Shown here: one piece after another, positions 54,984 to 64,000 of the stretch | How positions within the stretch are numbered: the first letter of the stretch is position 1 | Layout: each line of letters begins with the position of its first letter | Source: Luteimonas rhizosphaerae | GTDB lineage: Bacteria > Pseudomonadota > Gammaproteobacteria > Xanthomonadales > Xanthomonadaceae | Assembly: GCF_002849595.1 (NCBI RefSeq) | Contig: NZ_NRQR01000002.1 | Location: forward strand, 124,001 to 188,000 | Length of the DNA: 64,000 bases | Direction: 5' to 3' | Notes under the pieces: model-generated | What the model saw: the letters and a program-made list of their open reading frames with translations, nothing else | Databases searched by the model: none | Told to the model about the DNA's origin: nothing | Position numbers and translations under genes: made by a program

Positions 54984-55955
54984 ATGCAGTACCGCCGTCT
55001 CGGTTCGTCCGGCCTCCAGCTCTCCGCCCTGTCCTTCGGTGCCTGGGTCACGTTCGGCCGGCAGATCGGCCGCAGCGACGCGCGCAACCTCATCGCCGCG
55101 GCCTGGGACGCGGGCATCAACTTCTTCGACAACGCCGAGACCTATGCGAACGGTGATGCGGAACGGGTCATGGGCGACGTCATCGCCGACCTGCGCCTGC
55201 CGCGCGACGGCTATTGCGTGTCGAGCAAGGTCTTCTTCGGCTCGGCCGCCGATCCGGCGCCCACCCAGCGGGGCCTGTCGCGCAAGCACATCCGCGATGC
55301 CTGCGACGCGGCGCTGCAGCGGCTGCGGGTCGACCATCTCGATCTCTTCCTGTGCCACCGGCCCGATCCGGAGACCCCGGTCGCCGAGACCGTCTGGGCA
55401 ATGGACGCATTGATCCGGCAGGGCAAGGTCCTGTACTGGGGCACGTCGGAATGGCCGGCCGCGCTGATCCGCGAGGCCGACCGGATCGCGCGGGCGCACC
55501 ACCTGCACGGCCCGACGCTGGAGCAGCCGGAATACAACCTGTTGCACCGCGACCGCGTCGAGCTGGAATACGCGCCGCTGTACTCGGACCTGGGCCTGGG
55601 CACGACGGTCTGGTCGCCGCTGGCCTCGGGCCTGTTGACCGGCAAGTATGCAGCCGGCGTGCCCGCGGACAGCCGCCTGGCGCAGCCGGACATGGCCTGG
55701 CTGCAGGCCGGTGTGCTCGGCGATGCCACGGCGCGGCGCGGTGAGCGCGCGGCGCGTTTCGTCGCGCTCGCCGCCGAACTCGGCGTCGCGCCCGCACCGC
55801 TGGCGATCGCCTGGTGTCTGACCAATCCGCACGTGTCGACGGTGCTGCTGGGGGCGAGCCGGGTCGCCCAGCTGACCGAGAACCTCACCGCGCTGGACCT
55901 GCTGACGCGTTTCGACGAGACGGTCTGGCGCCGGGTCGAAGCGAGCTGCGGCTGA
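54984..55955 (+). CDS. Aldo/keto reductase (potassium channel beta-subunit-like)
   Basis: 323 residues from the ATG at 54984, which has AGGAAG upstream; earlier codons are not family-like. A TIM-barrel NADPH oxidoreductase with QYRRLGSSGLQLSALSFGAW, INFFDNAETYANGDAE (catalytic Asp and Tyr) and DLFLCHRPDPETPV (His site), plus the C-terminal NADPH site SVVLLGASR-like region (STVLLGASRVAQLTEN). It resembles the Kv-beta/YghZ branch that reduces aldehydes such as methylglyoxal. The physiological substrate is unknown. A 358-base gap follows. Confidence 0.88.
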   Translation: MQYRRLGSSGLQLSALSFGAWVTFGRQIGRSDARNLIAAAWDAGINFFDNAETYANGDAERVMGDVIADLRLPRDGYCVSSKVFFGSAADPAPTQRGLSRKHIRDACDAALQRLRVDHLDLFLCHRPDPETPVAETVWAMDALIRQGKVLYWGTSEWPAALIREADRIARAHHLHGPTLEQPEYNLLHRDRVELEYAPLYSDLGLGTTVWSPLASGLLTGKYAAGVPADSRLAQPDMAWLQAGVLGDATARRGERAARFVALAAELGVAPAPLAIAWCLTNPHVSTVLLGASRVAQLTENLTALDLLTRFDETVWRRVEASCG

Positions 55956-56098
55956 AGGGAGGGCCCGGCAGCGGGCGCCTGTTTCGGGACGTGCGCGTTC
56001 GAAAATCAGGTCCATCGATCGGGCGCGAGGCGTTCGCACGAATGACGGGTGGCCAGGGTCCGCGCGTGTTCCCAGACACGCGTCGATCGGTGACGCAG

Positions 56099-56117
56099 AA
56101 AGCGCGCTTGCGCGCGA
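56099..56117 (+). repeat. Second copy of the REP-like core
   Basis: GCGCGC-TT-GCGCGC (56102-56115) in the gap 55956-56259, sharing its core with the copy at 50155. The rest of that gap, before the hemP promoter, shows no gene that I can support. Confidence 0.3.
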
Positions 56118-56259
56118 CGGGCATTACCGGATGCGACCCCAGCGCGTTGACGCGCCTGTCGCGCGCCAGTGCACTCCCGCAAAGCGCATCCGGGGCCCGC
56201 ATGACGGGGTGCGTGAATGGCGTGCGTCGTCGACGTCGCCAAGCAAACGCCGGCAGCGC

Positions 56260-56287
56260 TTGACTTACAAATGAGAATCATTAGCAT
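56260..56287 (+). promoter_or_regulatory. Fur-box promoter of the heme operon
   Basis: TTGACT (56260-56265) and TAGCAT (56282-56287) are spaced 16 bases. Between and over them lies CAAATGAGAATCATTAGC, a close match to the 19-bp Fur box, so Fur with iron should cover the promoter. It is the strongest regulatory site in this part of the window. Confidence 0.9.
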
Positions 56288-56313
56288 CGGTGGCCCGACT
56301 GGAGGATAAGCCG

Positions 56314-56535
56314 ATGCCCGCTTCCCATGTGCAGGACATGTCCACGCCCGTCCGCGATCTGCGGACAGGCGGCAACGTCCACCAGCTGTCGACGCGCGTC
56401 GGCGAGCCCGTCGAACTGCGCGATCTCGACAGCGCCCTGCTGCTGCAGGGCCAGCGCGAAGTGCGCATCCGCCACGGCAACGAGATCTACCGCCTGCGGC
56501 ATACCCGCAACGACAAGCTGATCCTCACCAAGTAA
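56314..56535 (+). CDS. hemP: Hemin uptake protein HemP
   Basis: 73 residues. The C-terminal half, LLLQGQREVRIRHGNEIYRLR then TRNDKLILTK, is the HemP family signature. The start at ATG 56314 follows GGAGG; a GTG at 56290 is possible. HemP is a small cytosolic regulator or accessory of heme uptake genes in proteobacteria. It is the first gene after the Fur box and the receptor follows 148 bases later. Confidence 0.92.
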   Translation: MPASHVQDMSTPVRDLRTGGNVHQLSTRVGEPVELRDLDSALLLQGQREVRIRHGNEIYRLRHTRNDKLILTK

Positions 56536-56683
56536 TCCCGCGTCCGCGCGTGGCGCCGTCACGCGCGACGCGCAGCCCGGCGTCGCGGCCACCGCCGCGT
56601 CGCCCCCACCGTTAGGCTGCCCGCCGTCGCGTCCGCGTCTGCCAGCTCGCCTGTCTCGTCCCACGAGCCATTCGAGTCTGCCC

Positions 56684-58912
56684 ATGCGCCTGTCCGCGTT
56701 GTCCTTTGCCGTCTGCCTGGCCTTGCCCGGCGTCGTTGCCGCCGAAGCGGCCCCCGATCCGACCGACTTCGATCGTGTCGTCGTCACCGCGACCCGCACC
56801 CAGCGGGCCATCTCCGACGTGCCGCAAACCGTCGACGTCATCGACCGCGAGCAGATGGACGCGCGGCTGGTCCGCGATCTCGGCGATCTGTTCCGCGACG
56901 AGCCCGGCATCACCGTCGGCAACAGCGTCGGCCGCTTCGGCCTGTCCGACATTCGCATCCGCGGGCTCGGCGGCAACCGCGTGCGCATCCAGACCGACGG
57001 CATCCCGGTGCCGGATGCGTTCTCGATCGGCAGCTTCTCGAGCGCCAACCGCAACTTCGTGGATCCCGACACGCTCAAGCGCGTGGAAGTCGTGCGCGGG
57101 CCGTCGAGCTCGTTGTACGGCTCGGACGCACTGGGCGGCGTCGTCTCGTTCATCACCAGGGATCCGTCGGACTATCTCGGCGACGCGCGCGATGCCTACT
57201 TCGGTGTCCGCCTCGGCGCGGACAGCGCCAACGCCGGCCTGTTCGCCGGCGCCACCGCGGCGTTCGGCGACGCGCGCTGGTCCGGCCTCGTCACCGTCGG
57301 GCACCGCCAGGGCCGGGAAACGGAGACGATGGGGCGCGTCGGCGGCGACGGCGCTGCGCGCACCGAGGCGAATCCGCAATCGACCAGCGGGCGCAGCGTG
57401 CTCGGCAAACTGGTGTTCGCGCCGGACCCGACCCAGCGCGTCCGGCTCACCGTCGAGGGCAACGAGGACGACACCGCCACCGAGGTGCTGACCTCGCGCG
57501 GCCTGCAGGCGCTGACGGGTGCGACCAACCTCGACGTCACCGGCGACGATCACCAGTCGCGCGCGCGGATCGCCTTCGCGCACGAGCGCGACGCGCTGGT
57601 GTCGTCGCTGGCGGATGCATTCGACTGGCAGGTCTATCGCCAGGACAGCCGCACGCGCCAGGACAGCGTCGAGGTCCGGCAGGTGCCGACGGCCGCGGGC
57701 GCGATCCGCGACCGGCGCGAACGCGAGTTCTTCTTCGACCAGCGCGTGTATGGGCTGCAGGCGAACGTGCGCAAGGCCTTCGCCACCGGCGCGGTCCGGC
57801 ATGACCTGGCCTATGGCCTCGACGTGAGCCGGACCGAGACGCGACAGAAGCGCGATGGCCGGCGCATCTTCCCCGACACCGGCGTGGTCACGCCGGTGAT
57901 GCTGCCCGATGTCTTTCCGGTGCGCGATTTCCCGCTGAGCGACACCACGCAGGCGGCGCTGTATCTGCAGGACGAGATCGCAGTCGCGGACGGCGCGTGG
58001 CGGCTGGTGCCGGCGGTGCGCGTCGACCACTACCGCCTGTCGCCCGAGGTCGACGCGATCTTCCGCGAGGACAACCCGACGACCCGGGTCGCGGCGCTCA
58101 GCGAAACCAGCGTGTCGCCGAAGCTGGGCGTCGTCTGGCACGCCAGCGATGCGGTATCGCTGTTCGGCGGCTATGCCCGCGGTTTCCGCGCGCCGCCGTA
58201 CAACGACGTCAACATCGGGTTCACCAATCTGCAGTTCGGCTACACGGCGATTCCCAATCCCGACCTGCGCTCGGAAACCAGCGACGGTCTCGAACTCGGA
58301 TTGCGCGTCGGCACCGACGCCGTGCACGCCAGCCTGACCGCCTACCGCACCGAGTACGACGATTTCATCGAATCGACCCGGTTCGTCGGCATCGATCCGG
58401 CGACCGGGCTGATGGTCTACCAGTCGCAGAACGTCGAGGACGCGCGCATCCACGGCGCCGAGCTCAAGGCCGGCGTGGCGCTGGGGCAGATCGCGGCGTC
58501 ACTCGACGGCTGGTCCCTGCGCGCCGCTGCGGCATGGTCACGGGGCGAGGACCGCACGACGGGTGAGCCGCTGGCGAGCGTCGATCCGCTGACCTCGTCG
58601 CTGGGACTCGCCTATGCACGCGCGACCTGGGGCGCGGAACTCGCGGCGCGCGTGGTCGGGCGCCGCGACCGCCTGCCGGCGTCGGGTACGGCGGTCGACT
58701 ACGCCGAGACGCCGGGTTACGGCGTGCTGGATGTCTACGCGCACTGGCAGTTCGCGCCGGGCACGCGCCTCAACGCCGGCGTCTTCAACCTCGCGGACCG
58801 CCGCTACTGGCCGGCCGGCAACATGCCGCTGGTCAATGCCGGCAGCGACACCCTGGCGCGCTACACCGCGCCGGGGCGCCAGGTCGCCGTCAATCTGTCG
58901 GTCGCGTTCTGA
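56684..58912 (+). CDS. TonB-dependent heme/hemoglobin receptor
   Basis: 742 residues. Signal peptide MRLSALSFAVCLALPGVVAA, a TonB box region (FDRVVVTATRT), a plug with DIRIRGLGGNRVRIQTDGIPVPD and VEVVRGPSSSLYGSDALGGVV, and a 22-strand barrel ending in VAVNLSVAF with a terminal Phe. FRAPPYNDVNIG and NPDLRSE are the FRAP and NPDL boxes of heme receptors. The histidine usually found between them is absent here, so heme contact may be by Tyr. Its promoter is the Fur-box one via hemP. It overlaps nothing; the next gene is two bases on. Confidence 0.93.
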   Translation: MRLSALSFAVCLALPGVVAAEAAPDPTDFDRVVVTATRTQRAISDVPQTVDVIDREQMDARLVRDLGDLFRDEPGITVGNSVGRFGLSDIRIRGLGGNRVRIQTDGIPVPDAFSIGSFSSANRNFVDPDTLKRVEVVRGPSSSLYGSDALGGVVSFITRDPSDYLGDARDAYFGVRLGADSANAGLFAGATAAFGDARWSGLVTVGHRQGRETETMGRVGGDGAARTEANPQSTSGRSVLGKLVFAPDPTQRVRLTVEGNEDDTATEVLTSRGLQALTGATNLDVTGDDHQSRARIAFAHERDALVSSLADAFDWQVYRQDSRTRQDSVEVRQVPTAAGAIRDRREREFFFDQRVYGLQANVRKAFATGAVRHDLAYGLDVSRTETRQKRDGRRIFPDTGVVTPVMLPDVFPVRDFPLSDTTQAALYLQDEIAVADGAWRLVPAVRVDHYRLSPEVDAIFREDNPTTRVAALSETSVSPKLGVVWHASDAVSLFGGYARGFRAPPYNDVNIGFTNLQFGYTAIPNPDLRSETSDGLELGLRVGTDAVHASLTAYRTEYDDFIESTRFVGIDPATGLMVYQSQNVEDARIHGAELKAGVALGQIAASLDGWSLRAAAAWSRGEDRTTGEPLASVDPLTSSLGLAYARATWGAELAARVVGRRDRLPASGTAVDYAETPGYGVLDVYAHWQFAPGTRLNAGVFNLADRRYWPAGNMPLVNAGSDTLARYTAPGRQVAVNLSVAF

Positions 58913-58914
58913 CG

Positions 58915-59568
58915 ATGGCCCGGCTCGCACCGCGCGATGCGGGACCGCCGGACGCGATGCGGCGCCTGCCGACGACCGCGCAACTCGCGGCCCTCGGCGC
59001 GGTGCTGTGCCTGCATCGCGCGCGCGCCGCCGATCCGGTCGCGGGCTGGTCACGCGCCTGGCGCATGCAGGTGCATCACGCGGTCGATGGCGACGGGTTG
59101 CAGGAAAGCCTGCAGGCCTTCGATGCGGACGGCGCCTGCGACTGGCAGCTGCATCTGTTGCCCGACAGCGACTTCCTGGCGTGGGAGCGACTGACCGCCG
59201 GCCTGCCCGGCGTGAGCCACGACCTCGACGACGCGCACGCCGGCGTCGGCGAACGTCTGTGGCAGGCCCTGGCGCGCCGGTTGCGTGGGGATGCATGGCG
59301 CGCCAGCGTCGTGCGGTTCGAGCCGTCGCCGGGCGCGCACATGGATGACCGCCACGCATACCCGGCCGCTCGACCGGCGTCGATCTCGGCGACCGGCGCC
59401 GACGCGGTCCGCCGGATCACCCGCGCCCACGGCATCGATGCGGCGCGCGTGATCGACGACTGCTGCTGCCAGCGCGCCGCCGCGCTCGCGCGTTCCGGCG
59501 CGACGTCGACGTCCGTCTACCGTCCCTTCGTGCTCGGCGCGCCGGCGCGTCGGCCGTCCCGTCCCTGA
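58915..59568 (+). CDS. Putative hemin-uptake associated protein
   Basis: 217 residues, starting two bases after the receptor stop. No signal peptide or membrane segment is evident. Two halves are visible: RLPTTAQLAALGAVLCLHRAR and WQLHLLPDSDFLAWERL, and a C-terminal DCCCQRAAALARSGATSTSVYRPFVL. I recall similar genes called hemin transport protein in xanthomonads, but no experimental role. A triple cysteine (CCC) near the end is unusual and could bind heme or metal. Confidence 0.72.
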   Translation: MARLAPRDAGPPDAMRRLPTTAQLAALGAVLCLHRARAADPVAGWSRAWRMQVHHAVDGDGLQESLQAFDADGACDWQLHLLPDSDFLAWERLTAGLPGVSHDLDDAHAGVGERLWQALARRLRGDAWRASVVRFEPSPGAHMDDRHAYPAARPASISATGADAVRRITRAHGIDAARVIDDCCCQRAAALARSGATSTSVYRPFVLGAPARRPSRP

Positions 59569-59582
59569 CCCGAGAGCCTGCC

Positions 59583-60527
59583 ATGTCCCTGCCTTCCGTC
59601 TGCCTCGCCTGCGCTTCGCTGTTGCTGCCCGCCACCGCGCTGGCCGGCGAAGTCGCCGCCTCCGATCCAGCCGCCGACCGCGCCGCCATCCTCGCAATGC
59701 AGGGCGACTACACGATCGGCTTCGCGTTCGACGAAACCGCGTTGCTGGCGCCGGGTTACCGCCGCGCCGAACCGCAGCGCAGCGGCGGCGACGAGATCGT
59801 CGTCGTCGTGGAGGACACGCCGGAGAAGATCGTGCTGCAGCACCTGCTGCTCGATGTCGACAGCGGCCATGTCGTCAAGCACTGGCGGCAGGACTGGACC
59901 TTCGAGGCGACCCGGCGCTGGGAGTTCGCCGCCGACCAGACCTGGCGCCAGCGCGACATTCCCGCGGACCGGATCGAGGGCGCCTGGACCCAGTGCGTGT
60001 TCGAGGTCAGCGATGCGCCACGTTACTGCGGCACCGGCCGCTGGGTGCACGCGCACGGCACGTCGACCTGGACCTCGGATGCGAGCTGGCGCCCGTTGCC
60101 GCGTCGGGAATACACCAAGCGCAGCGACTACAACGCGGTCGCCGCGATCAACCGCCACACCATCGTGCCGGGCGGCTGGACCCACGAGCAGGACAACACC
60201 AAGACGATCCGCGACGCCGCCGGGCACGTGACCGGCGAACTGGCCCGTGAGACCGGCTTCAACGATTACCGGCGCACGACCGCGATCGATTTCGCGCCGG
60301 CCTACGCGTACTGGGAGGCGACCCGGGCGTACTGGGCGCGGGTGCGCGCGCGCTGGGCGACGCGTCTCGACAGCGACGACGGCGTGCGGCTGAAGACCGA
60401 GGTCGACGGCATGGCCCTGATCATGCCGCTGTTCGCACAGGCGCAGACCGTGCGGGACGGCGGCCGCGTGGACGACGCCGAGATCGATGCGGTGTTCGCG
60501 GAATGGGTCGCGCCCGCCGGTCGCTGA
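59583..60527 (+). CDS. DUF6607 family exported protein
   Basis: 314 residues. Signal peptide MSLPSVCLACASLLLPATALA. Motifs GDYTIGFAFDETALLAPGYR, SGGDEIVVVVEDTPEKIVLQHLLL, HWRQDWTFE and NAVAAINRHTIVPGGWTHEQDNTKT match what I recall as DUF6607, which is rich in aromatic residues. It may be periplasmic and help in heme or iron handling, given the operon; no direct evidence for that. It is the last gene of the Fur-controlled unit, before qmcA with its own -10 box. Confidence 0.78.
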   Translation: MSLPSVCLACASLLLPATALAGEVAASDPAADRAAILAMQGDYTIGFAFDETALLAPGYRRAEPQRSGGDEIVVVVEDTPEKIVLQHLLLDVDSGHVVKHWRQDWTFEATRRWEFAADQTWRQRDIPADRIEGAWTQCVFEVSDAPRYCGTGRWVHAHGTSTWTSDASWRPLPRREYTKRSDYNAVAAINRHTIVPGGWTHEQDNTKTIRDAAGHVTGELARETGFNDYRRTTAIDFAPAYAYWEATRAYWARVRARWATRLDSDDGVRLKTEVDGMALIMPLFAQAQTVRDGGRVDDAEIDAVFAEWVAPAGR

Positions 60528-60581
60528 GCGTCGCCGCGTTCATGCGCCCCGCGCTGCCCCTGTCGTATCCGGCAAGCCGCC

Positions 60582-60587
60582 TATACT
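60582..60587 (+). promoter_or_regulatory. -10 box for qmcA
   Basis: TATACT lies 42 bases before the qmcA start, in a short gap after the heme operon. No clear -35. Confidence 0.45.
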
Positions 60588-60629
60588 GGGCCGGACCGGC
60601 GTATTCGCCGCACGCGACAGGAGAGCGGC

Positions 60630-61601
60630 ATGGGCACAGGGTTGTTTCTGGCAGTGGTGCTGGCGTTCGCCGGCGTCATCGTTCTGTTCAAGACGGTGCG
60701 CATGGTGCCGCAGGGCTTCGAGTGGACCGTCGAGCGCTTCGGCAAGTACACGCACTCGATGACACCGGGCCTGCATTTCCTGGTGCCGATCGTCTACGGC
60801 GTGGGCCGCAAGATCAACATGATGGAGCAGGTGCTCGACGTGCCCAGCCAGGACGTCATCACCCGCGACAACGCGGTGGTGCGCGTCGACGGCGTGGTGT
60901 TCTTCCAGGTGCTCGACGCGGCCAAGGCGGCGTATGAAGTGTCGAACCTCGAGATCGCGACGATCGCGCTGGTGCAGACCAACATCCGCACCGTGATCGG
61001 CTCGATGGACCTCGACGAATCCCTGAGCAACCGCGAGACCATCAACGCCCAGCTGCTCAACGTCGTCGACCAGGCCACCAATCCCTGGGGCATCAAGGTC
61101 ACCCGCATCGAGATCCGCGACATCCAGCCGCCGCGCGATCTCATCGACTCCATGGCCCGGCAGATGAAGGCCGAGCGCGAGCGCCGCGCGGTGATCCTCG
61201 AGGCCGAAGGGCATCGCCAGTCGGCGATCCTGCGCGCCGAGGGCGAGAAGCAGGCGGCGATCCTGGAAGCCGAAGGCGAGAAGGAAGCCGCGTTCCGCGA
61301 GGCCGAAGCGCGCGAGCGCCTGGCCGAGGCCGAAGCGCGGGCGACCGAGATGGTCTCCAACGCGATCGCCCAGGGCGACGTGCAGGCGATCAACTACTTC
61401 GTCGCGCAGAAGTACGTCGAGGCGTTCAAGGAACTGGCGACCGCGCCGAACCAGAAGTTCGTGCTGATGCCGATGGAGACCAGCGGCCTGATCGGCTCGA
61501 TCGCCGGCATCGGCGAGCTGGCCAAGGAAGCGCTCGGCAACCAGAAGGCGCCGCCGACACGCGTGACCCCGCCGCCGACGCCGTCGCGCGCAGGCCTCTG
61601 A
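60630..61601 (+). CDS. qmcA: SPFH/band 7 membrane protein QmcA
   Basis: 323 residues. One N-terminal membrane segment (LFLAVVLAFAGVIVLF), then the SPFH domain with VPQGFEWTVERFGKYTHSMTPGLHFLVPIV, VTRDNAVVRVDGVVFFQV and VTRIEIRDIQPP, followed by a coiled coil rich in Glu/Ala (AEGEKQAAILEAEGEKEAAF). Such stomatin-like proteins form large ring scaffolds in the inner membrane. Its partner, the NfeD-like protein, is encoded one base later, the normal pairing. Confidence 0.93.
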   Translation: MGTGLFLAVVLAFAGVIVLFKTVRMVPQGFEWTVERFGKYTHSMTPGLHFLVPIVYGVGRKINMMEQVLDVPSQDVITRDNAVVRVDGVVFFQVLDAAKAAYEVSNLEIATIALVQTNIRTVIGSMDLDESLSNRETINAQLLNVVDQATNPWGIKVTRIEIRDIQPPRDLIDSMARQMKAERERRAVILEAEGHRQSAILRAEGEKQAAILEAEGEKEAAFREAEARERLAEAEARATEMVSNAIAQGDVQAINYFVAQKYVEAFKELATAPNQKFVLMPMETSGLIGSIAGIGELAKEALGNQKAPPTRVTPPPTPSRAGL

Positions 61602-61602
61602 C

Positions 61603-62043
61603 ATGGACTGGCTGCGCTGGGATGTCGTGGGCTGGGGCGCGATCGCACTGCTGCTGATGGCGGCCGAAACCCTGGCGCCGGGCGCGTTCCTGCTCTGGAT
61701 GGGATTCGCCGCGGCCGCGGTGTTCCTGGTCACGCTGGTCGTGCCCGGACTGTCGGTGCTGGCCCAGGTCGCGCTGTTCGTCGGCCTGAGCTTCGTGTCG
61801 GTGCTGATCTACCGGACCTGGTTCCGCGGTCGCGAGCGCCAGAGCGACCACCCCACGCTCAACCGCCGCGCGTCGCAGCACATCGGGCGCGTGCTGCCGC
61901 TGGAGCAGGCGATCATCGCCGGGCGCGGCCGGGTGCGGATCGGCGATGCGTTCTGGGTCGTCGAAGGCCAGGATCTGCCGGCGGGTGCATCGGTGCGCAT
62001 CGTCGGCACCGACGGCGTCAACCTGCACGTCGAACCGGCCTGA
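61603..62043 (+). CDS. NfeD-like membrane protein
   Basis: 146 residues. Two to three membrane segments in the first 70 residues ([33 protein letters not shown]) and a C-terminal OB-fold ([35 protein letters not shown]). It pairs with the SPFH protein encoded one base upstream and is thought to act with it in membrane microdomains. The short NfeD1b type, without the protease domain. Confidence 0.9.
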   Translation: MDWLRWDVVGWGAIALLLMAAETLAPGAFLLWMGFAAAAVFLVTLVVPGLSVLAQVALFVGLSFVSVLIYRTWFRGRERQSDHPTLNRRASQHIGRVLPLEQAIIAGRGRVRIGDAFWVVEGQDLPAGASVRIVGTDGVNLHVEPA

Positions 62044-62131
62044 GTCCGGTCGAAGCCGCGCCGGTCGCGGAACCAAGGGCGCCGGCCGGCGCTCTGCGAT
62101 AATGCCGGCTTTCCGACAACGAGCCGGCGCA

Positions 62132-63229
<1,098 letters not shown>

Positions 63230-63249
63230 TGCAAGCCGCATGGCTTGGT

Positions 63250-63255
63250 TACACT
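63250..63255 (+). promoter_or_regulatory. Possible -10 box before gcvH
   Basis: TACACT lies 41 bases before gcvH, between gcvT and gcvH. It could give extra gcvH transcripts beside readthrough from gcvT. Confidence 0.35.
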
Positions 63256-63296
63256 AGCGCCACTTCCCCGACCGCACGTTTTTCCCGGAGCCGACA

Positions 63297-63692
63297 ATGA
63301 GCGAAATCCCTGGCGACCTGAAGTTCATGAAGTCCCACGAGTGGGCCCGCGTCGAAGGTGACGGCAAGGTCACCGTCGGCATTTCCGACCATGCCCAGGG
63401 GCTGCTCGGCGACCTGGTCTACGTCGAGCTGCCGGCCGTCGGCGACAGCATCCAGGCGGGCAATGCCTGCGCCGTGGTCGAATCGGTCAAGGCCGCGTCG
63501 GACGTCTACGCGCCGGTGACCGGCACGATCACCGCGGTCAACGAAGCGCTGGCCGACAAGCCCGAAACGATCAACGAGGACGCGTACGGCGAGGGCTGGC
63601 TGTTCGTCGTCGAGATCGACGAACCCGACCAGCTCAACGACATGCTGGCGCCCGACGATTACGCCGAGCTGCTGGACGGCGAAGAGGACTGA
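63297..63692 (+). CDS. gcvH: Glycine cleavage system H protein
   Basis: 131 residues, standard size. The lipoyl carrier that shuttles the aminomethyl group between the P, T and L proteins. [38 protein letters not shown] leads to the lipoylation loop [17 protein letters not shown], whose Lys carries lipoate. The C-terminus is acidic. A GGAG ribosome site precedes it. The P protein gene gcvP is not in the window. Confidence 0.97.
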   Translation: MSEIPGDLKFMKSHEWARVEGDGKVTVGISDHAQGLLGDLVYVELPAVGDSIQAGNACAVVESVKAASDVYAPVTGTITAVNEALADKPETINEDAYGEGWLFVVEIDEPDQLNDMLAPDDYAELLDGEED

Positions 63693-63731
63693 CCGGCGGC
63701 GTCCGGACCCACGGGTCCGGCGCGGTCGCCG

Positions 63732-63767
63732 ACGGCGCGCATCGCAGGATGCGCGCCGTTTTCGTTT
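63732..63767 (+). terminator. Strong terminator after gcvH
   Basis: A 12-bp perfect stem (ACGGCGCGCATC with GATGCGCGCCGT), loop GCAG, followed by TTTTCGTTT. It ends the gcvT-gcvH unit. The remaining bases to 64000 hold no gene I can support; the long minus-strand frame there lacks any family resemblance. Confidence 0.93.
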
Positions 63768-64000
63768 GCGGCATCCGGACGGTCGGATGTCGCACGAACG
63801 ATGGCGGGCACGGCGACACGCATCGCCACGGTCGGAGGACGGCGGGCGACACCCGCACCGGATGCGCACGTGCATGCACGCGATGCACCTGCGATTCCAC
63901 GACGCGCGAGGTGCCGGCGCGTGCCGGGCGCGTCGTCGTCGACCGGTGCGTCGCCGACGATGTCGATCGGAAAAGTGCCGCGCACTTTCGCGCAAAACCC

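Noticed and set aside
62042..62131. Glycine riboswitch before gcvT
   Set aside because: The 88-base gap lacks the GGAGAG and paired aptamer blocks of that riboswitch; only a weak -10-like TAATGC is visible.
63249..63995. A minus-strand gene at the right edge
   Set aside because: The frame is Arg-rich, antisense to gcvH for half its length, runs through the strong terminator and has no recognisable domain.

Overview
The window is GC-rich (roughly 70 % by eye) chromosomal DNA from a gammaproteobacterium of the Lysobacteraceae/Xanthomonadaceae (Luteimonas/Lysobacter-like). Pointers are the order tolB-pal-cpoB-queE-queC-tRNA-Lys, a ColRS-like two-component pair, an S-adenosylhomocysteine (SAH) riboswitch ahead of ahcY, and -10 boxes of the TAGACT/TATACT type. 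No phage, insertion sequence or CRISPR array is visible. Almost all of the DNA is core-type genes, with a few orphan genes between them.

Layout. 0-3.3 kb: end of the Tol-Pal cluster (tolB tail, pal, cpoB), then queE and queC for queuosine, then tRNA-Lys. 3.3-12.6 kb: an MHS-type MFS transporter, recQ, a Dps-like ferritin, the helicase hrpA, and two tandem paralogous secreted proteins of unknown function. 12.6-22.1 kb: relA, a membrane-anchored TPR-like protein, two coupled glycosyltransferases of lower GC, the penicillin-binding protein mrcB and a lipoprotein. 22.1-28.2 kb: yoaA, tsaB, a signal peptidase I, thiS, a GDSL autotransporter esterase and tRNA-Gly. 28.2-34.6 kb: rimK, a possible small RNA, a colR/colS-like pair, a DUF4124-type protein, metF and a GGDEF protein. 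34.7-44.1 kb: a DUF3228 protein, a large acidic cysteine-free orphan, a small sigma factor with its coupled membrane protein, an amidohydrolase, a damaged ahcY with its riboswitch, and a LysM orphan. 44.3-48.8 kb: an Anbu (ancestral proteasome-like) operon without its usual transglutaminase, and a shortened metK. 49-56 kb: a YdjM-type membrane protein, dusB, a ribokinase with a CNT nucleoside transporter, a second GGDEF protein carrying GGQEF, and an aldo/keto reductase. 56.2-60.5 kb: a Fur-controlled heme-uptake operon. 60.6-63.7 kb: qmcA with an NfeD partner, then gcvT and gcvH.

How the genes fit together. The methionine/one-carbon cycle is strongly represented: metF, ahcY, metK, gcvT and gcvH. 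The SAH riboswitch would switch on ahcY when SAH builds up. Yet ahcY has lost about 34 nt plus its reading frame in the NAD-binding fold, and metK lacks about 31 residues in frame. cpoB also carries a one-base frameshift. These three lesions in normally intact genes are either assembly errors or real decay, and the reads should be checked before any biological conclusion. The least explained parts are the two cysteine-free orphans, the three-gene Anbu locus, the dyad-rich gap at 37.2-37.4 kb and the structured RNA candidate between rimK and colR.
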